The notes under the pieces: model-generated
The model's database searches: none
Told to the model about the DNA's origin: nothing
The model's input: only the letters and a program-made list of their open reading frames with translations
Origin: an uncultured Bacillaceae bacterium
GTDB lineage: Bacteria > Bacillota > Bacilli > Bacillales > Pradoshiaceae
Length of the DNA: 6,793 nt
Direction: 5' to 3'
Assembly (NCBI GenBank): GCA_904501845.1
Contig: CAJGCH010000163.1
Location: 1-6,793 of the forward strand
Part shown: in pieces, positions 6,344-6,793 of the stretch
How the letters are laid out: every line of letters starts with the position of its first letter
Numbering within the stretch: the stretch's first letter is position 1
Program-made: the position numbers and the translations under genes

Positions 6344-6351
6344 CTGTGCGT

Positions 6352-6793
6352 TTAGGATTGAATGGTCTTCCTGTCACGTTCCTTTAAGACCGTCTTTAAC
6401 ATCTTTCCTGTTCCGGACTTTGGAATTTCGTCGATGAAGCAAACATAATCAGGCACCTTGTATTCGGCAAGCTTGCCAGCACAATAAGCTTTCACTGCTT
6501 CCTCGCTTAAATCCGGTGATTTCTTATTGATATAAGCGACAGTCTTCTCCCCGAAGACTTCGTCCGGCCGGCCGATCACCGAGCACTCTAGAATGCCCGG
6601 ATGCTCATACAGCACTTCCTCAAGCTCTCGCGGATAGATGTTAAAGCCGCCGCGAATGATCATGTCCTTTTTACGATCAACAATGAAATGGTACCCTTCT
6701 TCATCATAATAGGCGAGGTCTCCCGTATACAGCCAGCCATCCTTTATCGTATTCTCTGTTTCTTCTGGCTTCTTATAGTATCCCTTCATCATA
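6352..6793 (-). CDS. Acyl-CoA synthetase (AMP-forming), C-terminal part; N-terminus beyond window
   Basis: Adenylate-forming ligase that turns a carboxylic acid into its acyl-CoA through an acyl-AMP intermediate, feeding the beta-oxidation genes nearby. About 147 C-terminal residues of a protein usually 500-560 long are visible. Numbered from the first visible Met, these are KGYYKKPEET (3-12), the GWLYTGDLA motif (19-27), DRKKDMIIRGGFNIYP (39-54) with the ribose-binding Asp and the hinge to the small domain, and the PKSGTGK motif (124-130) with the catalytic Lys K130. The reading frame runs open through the window edge, and the Met codons at 6787-6792 lie inside the protein, not at its start. 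Motif spacing fits medium/long-chain fatty acyl-CoA ligases (FadD/LcfB type), but the substrate pocket is outside the window. It ends at a strong terminator, so it is a separate transcript from the activator. Confidence 0.93.
   Translation of the reverse strand, partial: MMKGYYKKPEETENTIKDGWLYTGDLAYYDEEGYHFIVDRKKDMIIRGGFNIYPRELEEVLYEHPGILECSVIGRPDEVFGEKTVAYINKKSPDLSEEAVKAYCAGKLAEYKVPDYVCFIDEIPKSGTGKMLKTVLKERDRKTIQS

Overview
The window looks like part of a Bacillaceae-type (low-to-moderate GC Firmicute) chromosome. The evidence is strong AAAGGAG-type ribosome binding sites, tight gene packing, and a BkdR/AcoR-style sigma-54 (SigL) activator with a PAS, AAA+ and Fis-type helix-turn-helix layout. 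Every gene lies on the minus strand, so transcription runs from high to low coordinates. There is no RNA gene, mobile element or CRISPR array, and no stretch over 300 bases without a gene.

In the direction of transcription the layout is as follows. (1) The C-terminal part of an acyl-CoA synthetase (6352-6793, cut by the window edge) ends at a strong intrinsic terminator (6290-6343). (2) A candidate sigma-A promoter (6242-6270) precedes a CBS-CBS-PAS-PAS-AAA+-HTH enhancer-binding protein (4132-6192), whose real start is probably a little upstream at a non-canonical ATT. (3) A nitronate monooxygenase/2-nitropropane dioxygenase-family flavoprotein (3116-4099) follows 32 bases later and ends near a GC-rich hairpin (3081-3106). 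(4) The 196-base gap 2920-3115 carries a textbook -24/-12 sigma-54 promoter (2973-2988), and about 50 bp upstream of its -24 element lies a 17-23 bp palindrome (3025-3047) that fits an activator binding site. (5) This promoter drives a tight operon: acyl-CoA dehydrogenase (1783-2919), thiolase (617-1768) and a short-chain 3-hydroxyacyl-CoA dehydrogenase (1-596, cut by the window edge).

Together the genes describe a regulated acyl-CoA degradation module: CoA activation, alpha-beta dehydrogenation, 3-hydroxy oxidation and thiolytic cleavage. The enoyl-CoA hydratase is not in the window. The dehydrogenase resembles mammalian LCAD, with its catalytic Glu in the IVD/LCAD position. The SDR closely resembles human type-10 HSD (2-methyl-3-hydroxybutyryl-CoA dehydrogenase). 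A BkdR-like activator plus this SDR hints at branched short-chain or isoleucine-type substrates, but ordinary fatty acid beta-oxidation is equally possible from the sequence.

The most notable points are the self-contained sigma-54 circuit (activator gene, putative operator, perfect promoter, target operon) and the odd translation start of the activator.
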